64,000 nucleotides of DNA from Methanoregula sp. (GTDB lineage: Archaea; Halobacteriota; Methanomicrobia; Methanomicrobiales; Methanospirillaceae): contig JALOBP010000002.1 of NCBI GenBank assembly GCA_023228295.1, forward strand, positions 1 through 64,000, written 5' to 3'. The notes beneath the pieces are model-generated. The model was not told the origin of the DNA and did not search any database. It saw only the letters and a list, made by a program, of their open reading frames with translations. A program made the translations under genes and the position numbers. Shown here piece after piece: positions 8,107-17,147 of the stretch. Every line of letters begins with the position of its first letter. Position 1 is the first letter of the stretch.

Positions 8107-9033
8107 TTAAGGCGTTGGTAATATCCCTGATTCCATTATTTGCGCGTTGGTGTCAGCACGTTTTCCCACTTGGGTGTTATATTGGCTGTCTTTGATTTCC
8201 GCCGCGGCGTTTGCCCAGTCATTATTTTTTATAGCTGTCCACATTTTGTTAAAATTTCCTAAACCAGTTCCCATATTAAATCTCATATCAGTTAATACGC
8301 CTTGGCGGGCAGGCGACAGAGCATTAAATTGAACATCTTTTGAAGACGCTAAGTTGCGGGCATTATTTTGCGCGATTGCGTAGTCGGATAAGAATAACGC
8401 GTTTGCCTCGTCCTGGGTTATTTGCGGCCCTAATTCTAATTTGCTGTTTAGTTTATGCCCATAACCAATAGTCCAATTGCCCCTTGAATCAAGATAAGGA
8501 ACCAGACTTAATCCTTCGTAAGCTTTAGTTAAACTGGCGGCATCGTTTATGTCCGTTAAATCAATCGCCGCGCCGCTTCTTGCCAAGCTGTTGTAGCTAA
8601 CGGAACTTGACCCGTTGATTTTTATATTTTCAATGCTTAAAGAAGAAAACGATATTAAATCCGGGTTGATAGTATACAGAATTAAATATGACGACAAAGC
8701 AATCAAGAGACCGGTCAAAGATGACTTTATCCATTCTTTCGCTTCGCTAACCTGTCCGGTATTTCCGCCAGCCGTAAGCCACATCACGCCGCCCCACATC
8801 AAAACAATAGCGGCGGCAATGCCGACAATGCCAACGGCGTATTTATAAATGCCGCTGATATATTCTCCCAGCCATAAACTTTTATCCGCGCCCAGACTCA
8901 CCGTCGGAATGTTAACTTGCAAAGCCGGTTTGGCTAAACCGGTTTCTTCCGCCGCCAAAGCAAAACTAGCCGCAGAAAAAAACAGAGCGGATGTAAATAT
9001 TAATAATAGAGCAGTTTTATAAAAATTAGACAT
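8107..9033 (-). CDS. VirB2-like membrane domain fused to GH24-type lysozyme
   Basis: A 308-residue secreted or membrane protein. A signal peptide (about residues 5-25, ending near SFALAAEE) is followed by a TrbC/VirB2-like module with two membrane helices (KYAVGIVGIAAAIVLMWGG and a second one ending LYTINPDL). After a Ser-rich linker comes a T4-lysozyme-like muramidase domain: the catalytic Glu in LTKAYEGLSL and the conserved NWTIGYGH. The combination suggests local peptidoglycan opening tied to a pilus or secretion apparatus. The open frame extends 41 codons upstream, but that part is the TCATTGCGAG repeat, so I start at the ATG ending at 9033. Confidence 0.85.
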   Translation of the reverse strand: MSNFYKTALLLIFTSALFFSAASFALAAEETGLAKPALQVNIPTVSLGADKSLWLGEYISGIYKYAVGIVGIAAAIVLMWGGVMWLTAGGNTGQVSEAKEWIKSSLTGLLIALSSYLILYTINPDLISFSSLSIENIKINGSSSVSYNSLARSGAAIDLTDINDAASLTKAYEGLSLVPYLDSRGNWTIGYGHKLNSKLELGPQITQDEANALFLSDYAIAQNNARNLASSKDVQFNALSPARQGVLTDMRFNMGTGLGNFNKMWTAIKNNDWANAAAEIKDSQYNTQVGKRADTNAQIMESGILPTP

Positions 9034-9052
9034 AAATTTAATAGTTCTAATT

Positions 9053-9160
9053 GTCATTGCGAGGAGGAGTCCGCGACGACGAAGCAATCCCGCATTCAAC
9101 GCGCTAATAACGGGATTGCCGCGCTTCACTCCACTATCGTTCCGTTTCGCTCGCAATGAC
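9053..9160. repeat. Inverted pair of TCATTGCGAG repeats
   Basis: GTCATTGCGAGGAG...GAAGCAATCCCG is followed by CGGGATTGC...GCTTC...CGCAATGAC in inverted orientation, able to form a long hairpin. The right half overlaps the 3' end of the DsbA-like gene and supplies its last codons and stop. Confidence 0.85.
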
Positions 9161-9892
9161 AGAAATTGAAAATTGAAAATTGTTTTTCAGCTCCTCATAG
9201 CTTATTTCTCCCATCATCTCCTGCTCGTTGATATAAACCGTCGGCACGCCCGAAATGCGCAAAGCGTTCGCTTCTTTGATATTGTCATTAATTAAATCAG
9301 CAGTTGTTTTGGCATCTAAACATTGCTTAAATTGCGCGCCGTTCAATTTTAACTCTTTTGCAAGAGAAGTAAATAAAGTTTGGCTCAAATTATTGTAATT
9401 TTGATAAAGCCGCTCGCTCATTTCCCAAAATTTTCCCTGCGCCTGCGCGCACCGTCCGGCAATGGCCGCCTGGTAAGATTTGAAAGTTTTGTCCGCGCTC
9501 GGAAAATCTTTATGAATCAGCCGTATTTTGTCGGGAAAATTTTTTTGCAGTTTTAACGCGTTGGCAACCGTTTCTCCGCAGTAGCGGCAAGTAAAATCGG
9601 TATAAATAGTAATATTAACCGCGGCAGTTTGCGGGCCGAGAATCGGGTCAATATCGGTAATAATCGGGCCGGTAATTATTTTATCCAAATTTGGCACCGT
9701 AGTAAGCAGGGGATCGTTTTCGCTGTAGTTTTTATTTAAATAAAAAGTATCGCTTGTTGCCGCGCCGGAATTTTTTTTATTACCGCCAAAAACAAGCGGG
9801 CAGACGGCGAAGAGCAAGATGACAAACAGTAAAAGCGAAGCGAGGGAAAGAAGGATGAATTTTAGCGGGAAGTTATCTTTGGTTTTGGGCAT
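9134..9892 (-). CDS. DsbA-family thiol-disulfide oxidoreductase
   Basis: A 252-residue protein with an N-terminal membrane anchor (about residues 12-32) and an exported thioredoxin-fold domain of the DsbA type: active site TCRYC, helical insertion (FWEMSERLY), and the cis-Pro strand GVPTVYIN. It likely forms or transfers disulfides in exported proteins. The pseudopilins and the Cys-rich GWxW protein nearby are plausible clients. The last about nine residues (SVIASETER) are encoded by the adjacent dispersed repeat, so the C-terminus has been captured from repeat DNA. Confidence 0.88.
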   Translation of the reverse strand: MPKTKDNFPLKFILLSLASLLLFVILLFAVCPLVFGGNKKNSGAATSDTFYLNKNYSENDPLLTTVPNLDKIITGPIITDIDPILGPQTAAVNITIYTDFTCRYCGETVANALKLQKNFPDKIRLIHKDFPSADKTFKSYQAAIAGRCAQAQGKFWEMSERLYQNYNNLSQTLFTSLAKELKLNGAQFKQCLDAKTTADLINDNIKEANALRISGVPTVYINEQEMMGEISYEELKNNFQFSISVIASETER

Positions 9893-9915
9893 ACTTTTTT
9901 TCTGTATTCAAAATT

Positions 9916-11169
9916 TTATTTCAGTTTTATCTTATAAATTTCTCCGCTTGCGCCATTGGTAAAATAAAGATTGGCGCCGTCGGCGGAAACGTTGATGTTT
10001 TGTATATTGTACGATTCGTCCGGTACGGCGATTAAGGAATGTGAACCGGTAGTTAAATTGACCTGATAGATATTATCAGCGCTTTCGGATGCGAGTTCCG
10101 GAAAAAGGCCGGAACCTTCCGGCAAACTTACCGGCACGGCGCAATAAGCTATTTCTTCGCTTGCGACTGTGCATTTACTTGCCCAAGTTTGTAAGTTTAG
10201 TTGTTGCCTGTTGGCGCCAATAGCGTCTCCTTTGGCGTTCACTATCCATAAATTGGGATTAAGGTTGGTATTGTCGCTATAAACGCTGTAAATCAGTTTG
10301 TCTCCGGACGGCGTCCACGCAAATTCCGGACTGCGGCCTTCAACCACCATTGATTTGAAATTTTCTTTGTTTTGGCCGATAAAATAAATGGTTTGGCGAT
10401 TAAAATCCAAACTTTCCGCATATAGCGCGATTGACAAATTATTCGGCGACCAAGAAGGATAAACCGCGGCGGCGTTTTTGCCGATTTCTTCAATCGCCCG
10501 CGCCTGCGACCCGTCATCGTTGGCAATAACGAGCCAGCGGTTTTCAGTATCCAACCCGATGCTTTTTGCAACCAGTTGATCTGACTGGGGGGAAAAATCA
10601 AAATCTTCCCAGTGTTTTGGCAGGGTATATTGCTGTTGCGTTTGGAAATTATAAACGATTTTTGCGCCGTCGGGATATTCAATCACCGCTTTTTCTTTGT
10701 TCGGCGCCCAAGTTACTTTTTGCACATCGTAAAAATTTTTGGCGCTTAAAGCGGTTTTTTGGCCGTTTTTGTCCAGCCGGTAAAATTTGTTGTCGGTTTG
10801 GTCGTAGAAATACAAGTTGTTGCCATCACTGGAAAGAGTGGCGGCAAAACTTTGAGAATCAGATAAAGTAGAAACTTTTGTTATTCCGCCCATAGCGGTT
10901 TCGTTAGGCGCGGTTGCGATTGGGGATTTGGTTGTTTCTCCTGTCGCGCCTTGGCCGGTTGGCAATTGCCCGCCGGCGCCTATGGCCTGGCCGCCGCCCG
11001 AACCGGTTTGCGCGCTTGGCAATTGTCTCGTGCCTTGAGTTGTATCTGTAGCAACGGGAGGGGAAACAGCCGCGGGTTTAAAAAATAAATAATAAATCGC
11101 GTAGCCGATTAAAACGCAGAGCAACAGAAAACCGGCGATGAGCGATATTTTTTTATAATTTAATTCCAT
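9916..11169 (-). CDS. Membrane-anchored TolB/WD40-like beta-propeller protein
   Basis: A 417-residue protein. Residues about 8-30 form a membrane helix. A Pro/Thr/Gly/Gln-rich linker (about 35-90) leads to a repetitive beta domain in which the pattern of short strands with NG/DG turns and SPNN/SWSPN-like motifs resembles TolB or six-bladed propellers. Such domains bind proteins or glycans on the outer face of the membrane. No catalytic motif is seen. It is transcribed divergently from pilM, with an AT-rich gap of 186 bases between them. Confidence 0.7.
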   Translation of the reverse strand: MELNYKKISLIAGFLLLCVLIGYAIYYLFFKPAAVSPPVATDTTQGTRQLPSAQTGSGGGQAIGAGGQLPTGQGATGETTKSPIATAPNETAMGGITKVSTLSDSQSFAATLSSDGNNLYFYDQTDNKFYRLDKNGQKTALSAKNFYDVQKVTWAPNKEKAVIEYPDGAKIVYNFQTQQQYTLPKHWEDFDFSPQSDQLVAKSIGLDTENRWLVIANDDGSQARAIEEIGKNAAAVYPSWSPNNLSIALYAESLDFNRQTIYFIGQNKENFKSMVVEGRSPEFAWTPSGDKLIYSVYSDNTNLNPNLWIVNAKGDAIGANRQQLNLQTWASKCTVASEEIAYCAVPVSLPEGSGLFPELASESADNIYQVNLTTGSHSLIAVPDESYNIQNINVSADGANLYFTNGASGEIYKIKLK

Positions 11170-11355
11170 AATTATATTTTGTTATTTTTTAATTTTATGT
11201 TAAAATAAAAAGCAATAGCCGTGTTGATAACCCCAAAATTTGAATGGTATTTTTATTATAGAACAGATACCGCTTCTTGGCAAAAAATATTATTTGCCAA
11301 AAGCATAAATTTTTAATTTTTATCTTTATTTTCGCTTTTGGCGGAAATTTAGCTT

Positions 11356-12459
11356 ATGTTTAAAGGAATTTTTTCTCAAACCCAAAGCTGTTTAGGCGTG
11401 GACATTGGAAAAACCAGCATTAAAATAGCGGAAATTAAAAGAATAAAAGGCCAGCCGACTTTGGTTAATTATGGTTATAGCGAGGAGGCCGTTGATTTTT
11501 CAAGCAATAAAAATTTGCAAATTGATATTGGCAAATCCGCCCGTTTAATTAAGGAAATTTGCGCTCGCGCCGGCATTAAAAACAACAACGCGGTGGCAGC
11601 TTTGCCCAGTTTTTCCGTTTTTTCTTCCTTGTTAAATCTGCCGGCAACCAATACAAAAAATTTGGCCGATGCCGTGATGTGGGAAGCCAAAAAAGTAATG
11701 CCTTTGGACTTGGAAGAAATGATATTGGACTGGAAAGCTTTGGAAGAAAATGGGACGGAGACGGTAGAAAAAGACGGCACAATTAAAACCGGTGATGATA
11801 AAACGGGCAATCCCGCGGTTAACGGCAATGTCAAAATATTATTGACCGGCGCGCCCAAAACGCTTGTAAAAAAATATGTGGCTATTTTTAAAGAGGCGAA
11901 AATGAATCTGTTAAGTTTGGAAACGGAGATATTTTCTCTCACCCGATCTTTAATCGGAGCGGACAAGTCGGTAGTGGCATTGATTGATTTAGGCGCGGTG
12001 AATACCGATATCGCCATTATTGCCAATGGCTTGCCGATGTTCGGGCGCAGTTTGGATTCCGGCGGAATTATGCTTACCAAAGCCGTAAGCGATGGTTTAA
12101 AAGTTGATTTTAAGCGGGCGGAGCAGTTCAAATTGGATTTGGGTTCTTCTTCAAGCGGCGCTGGCGTTTTACCGGAGGCGATTATTAACGCCATTTCTCC
12201 GATAGTGAACGAAATAAAATACTCGCTTAATTTATTCCAGCAGGAAAATAACAAACAAATTGAAAAATTAATACTCTCCGGCGGCGGGGCAAACCTGCCC
12301 GGCATTGATAATTATTTAAGCGGCGCTTTGAATAAAAAAGTAATTATCGGCGACCCGTGGGCGCGCTTGTCGTATCCTTTGGATTTAAAACCCGCTTTGG
12401 ACGAAATGGGGGCAAAAATGGCGATCGCCGTCGGGTTAGCTTTGAGGGAAACCACGTAA
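11356..12459 (+). CDS. pilM: Type IV pilus assembly protein PilM
   Basis: A 367-residue cytoplasmic actin-like ATPase. It opens with GVDIGKTSIKIAE (phosphate 1 motif), has a second phosphate motif around ALIDLGAVNTDIA and the adenosine motif LSGGGANLPG near residue 315. PilM binds the N-terminal tail of PilN and organises the inner-membrane alignment complex. It is the first gene of a long plus-strand pilus operon and is followed by pilN-like and pilO-like genes in the standard order. A 40-base block of the AAAGTCCATAAAGT repeat fills the gap to the next gene. Confidence 0.95.
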   Translation: MFKGIFSQTQSCLGVDIGKTSIKIAEIKRIKGQPTLVNYGYSEEAVDFSSNKNLQIDIGKSARLIKEICARAGIKNNNAVAALPSFSVFSSLLNLPATNTKNLADAVMWEAKKVMPLDLEEMILDWKALEENGTETVEKDGTIKTGDDKTGNPAVNGNVKILLTGAPKTLVKKYVAIFKEAKMNLLSLETEIFSLTRSLIGADKSVVALIDLGAVNTDIAIIANGLPMFGRSLDSGGIMLTKAVSDGLKVDFKRAEQFKLDLGSSSSGAGVLPEAIINAISPIVNEIKYSLNLFQQENNKQIEKLILSGGGANLPGIDNYLSGALNKKVIIGDPWARLSYPLDLKPALDEMGAKMAIAVGLALRETT

Positions 12460-12545
12460 GTCCGTAAAGTCCATAAAGTCAAAAGTCCATAAAGTCCACG
12501 ACTTTACAGACTTTAAGGACTTTCAACTTTTAACTAATTTTTTCC

Positions 12546-13853
12546 ATGCCTACTGACATTAATTTTTTACCTGCAGAAGATAGGCCCAAAAGAAAGCCGA
12601 TGGTTCCGTTAGAACCGAAACCGGTGGAATTTTTTAATCCGGCGGCGGAAAAAAAGGAAAAAATAACCGGTCAAAGCGGTTCCGGCGCCAAAATTAAAAA
12701 AGCGTTCAGCCAATTTTTTAAAAAAAAATCGGGTGAACCCGGAGCGGATAACATAGCGGCAAAAGATCAATCTTCTTTAACGCCGTCCGCCAGCGGATTT
12801 AATGTCAAAGAAGCGAGAGATGATTTGTTGCGGCAGATAAAAAATAAAAAATTTGGCGAGGAGAAAGCGGCCGTAGAAATGGCTCCGGCAAAACAGCAAG
12901 CAGAAATAAAAAAAGTCCCGGATAAGGCAATCGGAGTTAATTTTTCCGGAAAAGATTTGAAACAAAAATTGCCTGATAAAAATAAACGCCCTTGGTTTGG
13001 TTTTTTCAAAATTTGGTTAAAAATGCTCGCTCAAAGGCGCGAAAAAAATAAAATTAAACAGCAAGCCGCTAAGTTAGAACGGACTGATATTAAAGCGATA
13101 AAAATAAAAACAGAAGCTATTCCGCCGATTGCGCCGTCGGAAATTAAAATAGAATCTAAACCGGTTTTACCGAAGACGATAAAAAGCGGACCGGAATTTT
13201 TGGACGAAAAACCAAAAGTAACGGAAGGGCAAACCAGTATTGCGGGGCCGGCTTTGGCTGTCGGGCAAGATATTTTAAAAACCAATTTGATTAGTGGTCA
13301 GGAATGGTCCTTTTTTGATTGGAGTAAAATAATAAAAATAAACATCACGGCGATAATTTTAGCCGTATTATTTGTTGCCGGCGCTTGGGGATTGTTTTCG
13401 TGGCTGGGCGCGCAGGAAGCGCCGTTATCGGACATTGAAACTAAGATTATAACGCAAAGACAAGAAAAGGATAATTTAACGGCGGCGGTGGAGAGAATTT
13501 CTTCATTGCGGGCGCGAGTCGTAGTCGTTAAGGAACTTTTGCGCAGCCATGTTTATTGGACGAAGTTTTTCGCTTATTTGGAGAATAACACTTTGCCCGG
13601 CGTGTATTACAAAGAATTTGAAGGAGATTTGTCGGGAGAGTATGTTTTGCCCGTTCAAACATCCGATTATAAAACATTCGGCGCGCAAATGAAAACTTGG
13701 GAAGAGGAAAAAAACTACCTTGTTTCCGCTTCGGCCGTAGCCGCGGAGATGAAAAAGGAAAAACAAAGCGCGGAATCGGGCGCCGGCGAAAAGGAAACGG
13801 TTTCTTTTGAAATAAATTTAAAAGTTAATCCGAATATTTTTAAACAAAATTAA
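12546..13853 (+). CDS. PilN-like pilus assembly protein with long disordered N-terminus
   Basis: A 435-residue protein. It starts with DINFLP, matching the PilN motif that docks into PilM. Residues about 15-255 are Lys/Pro/Glu-rich and probably disordered. A single membrane helix follows (about 265-290), then a coiled coil (VERISSLRARVVVVKELLR) and a PilN-type C-terminal domain. Typical PilN is about 200 residues, so the cytoplasmic linker is unusually long. Operon position between pilM and a pilO-like gene supports the call. Confidence 0.85.
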   Translation: MPTDINFLPAEDRPKRKPMVPLEPKPVEFFNPAAEKKEKITGQSGSGAKIKKAFSQFFKKKSGEPGADNIAAKDQSSLTPSASGFNVKEARDDLLRQIKNKKFGEEKAAVEMAPAKQQAEIKKVPDKAIGVNFSGKDLKQKLPDKNKRPWFGFFKIWLKMLAQRREKNKIKQQAAKLERTDIKAIKIKTEAIPPIAPSEIKIESKPVLPKTIKSGPEFLDEKPKVTEGQTSIAGPALAVGQDILKTNLISGQEWSFFDWSKIIKINITAIILAVLFVAGAWGLFSWLGAQEAPLSDIETKIITQRQEKDNLTAAVERISSLRARVVVVKELLRSHVYWTKFFAYLENNTLPGVYYKEFEGDLSGEYVLPVQTSDYKTFGAQMKTWEEEKNYLVSASAVAAEMKKEKQSAESGAGEKETVSFEINLKVNPNIFKQN

Positions 13854-13877
13854 CCGGCCCCCCGCAATTTTTTAAAT

Positions 13878-14672
13878 ATGGAAAACGAGAAGCCCAAATA
13901 TTCTCCGCTTAATCCTTTGGAGAGCGGAGAAGAAAAACCCAATTTTATTTTAACCCTGTGGCGGCGTTATTTTTACTATTTTATTATTTTGGAAGTAGCG
14001 CTGGTTTTGGGTTTTGGATATTGGTTTTTGTTAAAACCAAAAATTAAAATAATCTACCAAAGTCAAGGGGAAAAAAACGCCGCGTACCAAAAAAACGAGC
14101 AAGAGCTTGCCGCGCTTGATAAGCAAATAGGCGAGCTTAGCAAAATAAAACAAAATTACGATAGCCTTGGCTCGGAAAACGAAGCGAAAGTAAACGAGAT
14201 GTTGCCGCAAACAAGCGGACAGCGGGATTTGGCGATGCAGATTAATAAGATGGCGGCGGCTAACGGTTTGTTGCTGAAATCTATTGATTTTGGAGAAAAA
14301 GAAACCGCCGGACAAGAAATTGCGCCGGCGCAAACTTTAGCGAAAGAGGTAGAAATAAATTTTGAAGTTATGGGCGTAACCTACCCGGCTTTAAAAAGTT
14401 TGCTTAACAGTTTGGAAAATAATTTGCGCTTGATTGATGTAAGCGCTGTCAAGTATTCACCCAAAGGCGAGACGGCGGAATTAACCGTTAAATCTTATTA
14501 TTTAAGCGATGATATTAATGCGGACCAAGCTGGAGCTAAGACAACTGAAGCGGCCGCGCCGGATGAGCTTGATTTTTTTGCCGCCGGCAAATTTACTAAT
14601 TTACGCAGTAACGCTGAAATAATTGAGATAAAAGAAGTGGGTAATAAAAATCCGTTTGCAAACGGAAATTAG
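13878..14672 (+). CDS. PilO-like pilus assembly protein
   Basis: A 264-residue single-pass membrane protein: membrane helix at about residues 30-55, a coiled coil (NEQELAALDKQIGELSKIKQ) and a C-terminal alpha/beta domain of PilO type (FEVMGVTYPALKSLLNSLE). PilO dimerises with PilN to link the cytoplasmic ATPases to the outer pilus components. The gene starts 24 bases after the pilN-like gene and lies directly before pilB. Confidence 0.85.
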   Translation: MENEKPKYSPLNPLESGEEKPNFILTLWRRYFYYFIILEVALVLGFGYWFLLKPKIKIIYQSQGEKNAAYQKNEQELAALDKQIGELSKIKQNYDSLGSENEAKVNEMLPQTSGQRDLAMQINKMAAANGLLLKSIDFGEKETAGQEIAPAQTLAKEVEINFEVMGVTYPALKSLLNSLENNLRLIDVSAVKYSPKGETAELTVKSYYLSDDINADQAGAKTTEAAAPDELDFFAAGKFTNLRSNAEIIEIKEVGNKNPFANGN

Positions 14673-14724
14673 CGGTTTTTTTCGGCTTTTTTGCTACAAA
14701 GAAATTTGTTTAAAGAGATAGCAT

Positions 14725-16491
14725 ATGGAAAACAATAAACAGGATATTTTAACCGTGCTGTTGGAGCGTAAAATTATCAACGAAAATCAGCTTTTGGAAT
14801 TAAGAAACTCCGTTTTAGCAAGCGGCGCAAAAGCCGAAGATTTGCTTATCAGCCGCAAAGTGATTGACGCGGAAAAACTGGCGGAAATAAAAGCTAAAGT
14901 TTGGGGGATTGGGTACGTGAATTTATTAGAAAAAACCATTACTAAAGATGTTTTGAATATTATTTCTTTCGAAGTCGCGGAAAACTATAAAGTGATTTGT
15001 TTTAATAAAGATGATAATTTGATTGAAGTCGGCATTTTAGATTACGGCAACTTAAAAGCGATTGAGGCGGTTAATTTTTTGGCGGCGGAAAATAACTTGC
15101 AAGTTAAATATTATTTAATCTCGCAAGAGAGTTTTAACAAAGCGCTTGATTTATACCAAACCCTTTCCGAAGAAGTGGAAGTCGCGTTAAAGGCGCGCGC
15201 CGAAGAGGCGGAAGCGGTTAAGGAAAAGATAGGAACCAAAGAAGAGAGAACAGATGAAATAACCAAAGCCGCGCCTATTTCCAAAATAGTTTCTGTTATC
15301 TTAAAGCACGCGGTGGAGGGAAAGGCGTCTGATATCCATATTGAGCCGTATAAAAACGAAAGCCGGGTCCGCTACCGCATTGACGGCATTTTGCACACTT
15401 CTTTGATTTTGCCCTTAAGCGCGCATAATTCCATTGTCGCCCGCGTTAAAGTGCTGGCTAATTTAAAATTGGACGAAACCAGGGTCCCGCAGGACGGTAG
15501 AATAAGGTTGGCGTTTGACCAAAAAAGAATTGATTTCCGTGTTTCTATTTTGCCTTTGATAGAGGCGGAAAAAGTGGTAATGAGAATTTTGGATGTAAGC
15601 AAAGGAGCGCCAAAACTGGAAGATTTGGGTTATGAGGGCAGAAATTTGGCGGTAATCAATAAAAATATTCAGAGGAGCGATGGCATGTTTTTAATTACCG
15701 GTCCGACCGGCAGCGGCAAATCAACCACTTTGTTCGCCGCCATGACTATTTTAAATGAAGAAGGAGTTAATATTTCTACGCTGGAAGACCCGGTAGAATA
15801 TTTTTTGGAAGGGGCGAACCAGTCGCAAATCAGGGAAGAAGTAGGTTTTACTTTTGCTACCGGGCTAAGGGCGCTATTGCGCCAAGACCCAGACATTATT
15901 ATGGTGGGGGAAATCCGTGACGGCGAAACGGCGGAACTGGCAATTCACGCCGCTTTAACCGGCCATATGGTGCTGTCCACTTTGCATACTAATGACGCCA
16001 TCGGAACTATTCCCCGTTTGATTGATATGCATGTTGAGCCGTTTTTATTGGCCTCCACCTTAAACGGCATTTTAGCCCAGCGGCTGGTGCGGCGCGTGTG
16101 TAATTTTTGCAAAATTGAAGAAGAAATCAGCCAAGACGTCCATGATGACATCGCGGAAGAGATAAAAAAAATATACGATATCGTTGACGATAAAATAAAA
16201 AAATTATTTGACGAAACTATTTTAAGCGAAGGGCCGAAAAGCAAAAAATTATACAAAGGCAAAGGATGCACTCGTTGCGGCAATACTGGTTATAAAGGGC
16301 GACTGTCGATTGCCGAAGTGCTGGACGTGGACGATGAATTAAAAAGCATAATCGCAAATGGCAAAGAGCTAAATTATAAATCGGAAGTTTTAAAAAAACA
16401 AAAATTTATTACCCTCAAACAAGACGGCATCATCCGCGCTTTGCAGGGCGTTACCAGCATTGAGGAAGTTTTGCGCGTCATAAGCGACTAG
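14725..16491 (+). CDS. pilB: Type IV pilus extension ATPase PilB
   Basis: A 588-residue GspE/PilB ATPase that drives pilus extension. An N-terminal MshEN-like domain (about residues 1-150) is followed by the ATPase core: Walker A GPTGSGKSTT, Asp box TLEDPVEY, Walker B MVGEIRD, and His box LSTLHTNDA. A C-terminal metal-binding region has two CxxC pairs (CNFC...CTRCGNTGYKGR). All catalytic motifs are intact, in contrast to the damaged pilT-like gene downstream. Confidence 0.97.
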   Translation: MENNKQDILTVLLERKIINENQLLELRNSVLASGAKAEDLLISRKVIDAEKLAEIKAKVWGIGYVNLLEKTITKDVLNIISFEVAENYKVICFNKDDNLIEVGILDYGNLKAIEAVNFLAAENNLQVKYYLISQESFNKALDLYQTLSEEVEVALKARAEEAEAVKEKIGTKEERTDEITKAAPISKIVSVILKHAVEGKASDIHIEPYKNESRVRYRIDGILHTSLILPLSAHNSIVARVKVLANLKLDETRVPQDGRIRLAFDQKRIDFRVSILPLIEAEKVVMRILDVSKGAPKLEDLGYEGRNLAVINKNIQRSDGMFLITGPTGSGKSTTLFAAMTILNEEGVNISTLEDPVEYFLEGANQSQIREEVGFTFATGLRALLRQDPDIIMVGEIRDGETAELAIHAALTGHMVLSTLHTNDAIGTIPRLIDMHVEPFLLASTLNGILAQRLVRRVCNFCKIEEEISQDVHDDIAEEIKKIYDIVDDKIKKLFDETILSEGPKSKKLYKGKGCTRCGNTGYKGRLSIAEVLDVDDELKSIIANGKELNYKSEVLKKQKFITLKQDGIIRALQGVTSIEEVLRVISD

Positions 16492-16530
16492 TCTTTACAA
16501 ATTACAAATATAGTACAAATATACCAATAT

Positions 16531-16593
16531 TGTCATTCCCGCGAAAGCGGGAATCTAAAGATAGAGTAGATTCCCGCTTTCGCGGGAATGACA
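16531..16593. repeat. Inverted TGTCATTCCCGCG repeat, copy 1
   Basis: Two perfect 27-base arms (TGTCATTCCCGCGAAAGCGG and its complement) flank a 9-base spacer, between pilB and the response regulator. Related copies stand at 17,016-17,098 and 18,242-18,324. In RNA each would form a very stable hairpin and may stabilise or partly attenuate the pilus mRNA. Confidence 0.92.
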
Positions 16594-16606
16594 GTAGCTT
16601 AAACAT

Positions 16607-16984
16607 ATGAACAAAGTTTTGAAAATTCTATTGGTGGAGGATGATAATTTTTTATTGGGAATGTACGCCGACAAATTTCGCGCGGAAGGTTTTGAAGCGC
16701 ATATCGCCGACAACGGCGCGAAAGGGTTAAGGCTCGCGAAAGAGAAATCGCCGGATGTGATTTTATTGGATGTGATGCTTCCTAAAATGGACGGCTTTGA
16801 AATGTTAAGGGAATTGCAAAAGGACGCGGCTACCAAAAATATTCCCGTTATTTTGTTGACTAATTTAAGCCAAAAAGACGAAGTTAAAAAAGGGCTGATG
16901 CTGGGCGCAAAAGATTTTTTAATCAAAGCGCATTTTATGCCACAGGAGGTGGTGGAGAAAGTAAAAACAGTATTGAGTTTATAA
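16607..16984 (+). CDS. Single-domain response regulator
   Basis: A 125-residue receiver (CheY-like) domain without an output domain. Acidic pocket VEDDN near residue 11, phosphorylation Asp in ILLDVMLPKMDG at about residue 55, conserved Thr in LLTN and Lys in LIKAH near 105. Stand-alone receivers work through protein contacts. Placed between pilB and the pilT-like gene, it probably controls the pilus motors. No histidine kinase is encoded nearby. Confidence 0.92.
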   Translation: MNKVLKILLVEDDNFLLGMYADKFRAEGFEAHIADNGAKGLRLAKEKSPDVILLDVMLPKMDGFEMLRELQKDAATKNIPVILLTNLSQKDEVKKGLMLGAKDFLIKAHFMPQEVVEKVKTVLSL

Positions 16985-17015
16985 AGTTAGAAAGTTCATA
17001 AAGTCTTTTTGATAC

Positions 17016-17098
17016 TGTCATTCCCGCGAAGGCGGGAATCTAAAATTTATTTAACATTTTTTCTTTTATCTTAGATTCCCGCCTTCGCGGGAATGACA
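17016..17098. repeat. Inverted TGTCATTCCCGCG repeat, copy 2
   Basis: TGTCATTCCCGCGAAGGCGG and its inverted complement flank an AT-rich loop of about 25 bases, between the response regulator and the pilT-like gene. The G-for-A change in the left arm is matched by a compensating change in the right arm, so the pairing is kept. Confidence 0.9.
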
Positions 17099-17147
17099 AA
17101 TGACTTTATAGACTTTAAGAACTTTATAGACTTTAAGGACTAATTTT

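Noticed and set aside
9034..9156. Upstream extension of the VirB2-lysozyme protein
   Set aside because: The extra 41 codons are the TCATTGCGAG dispersed repeat and precede the real signal peptide.
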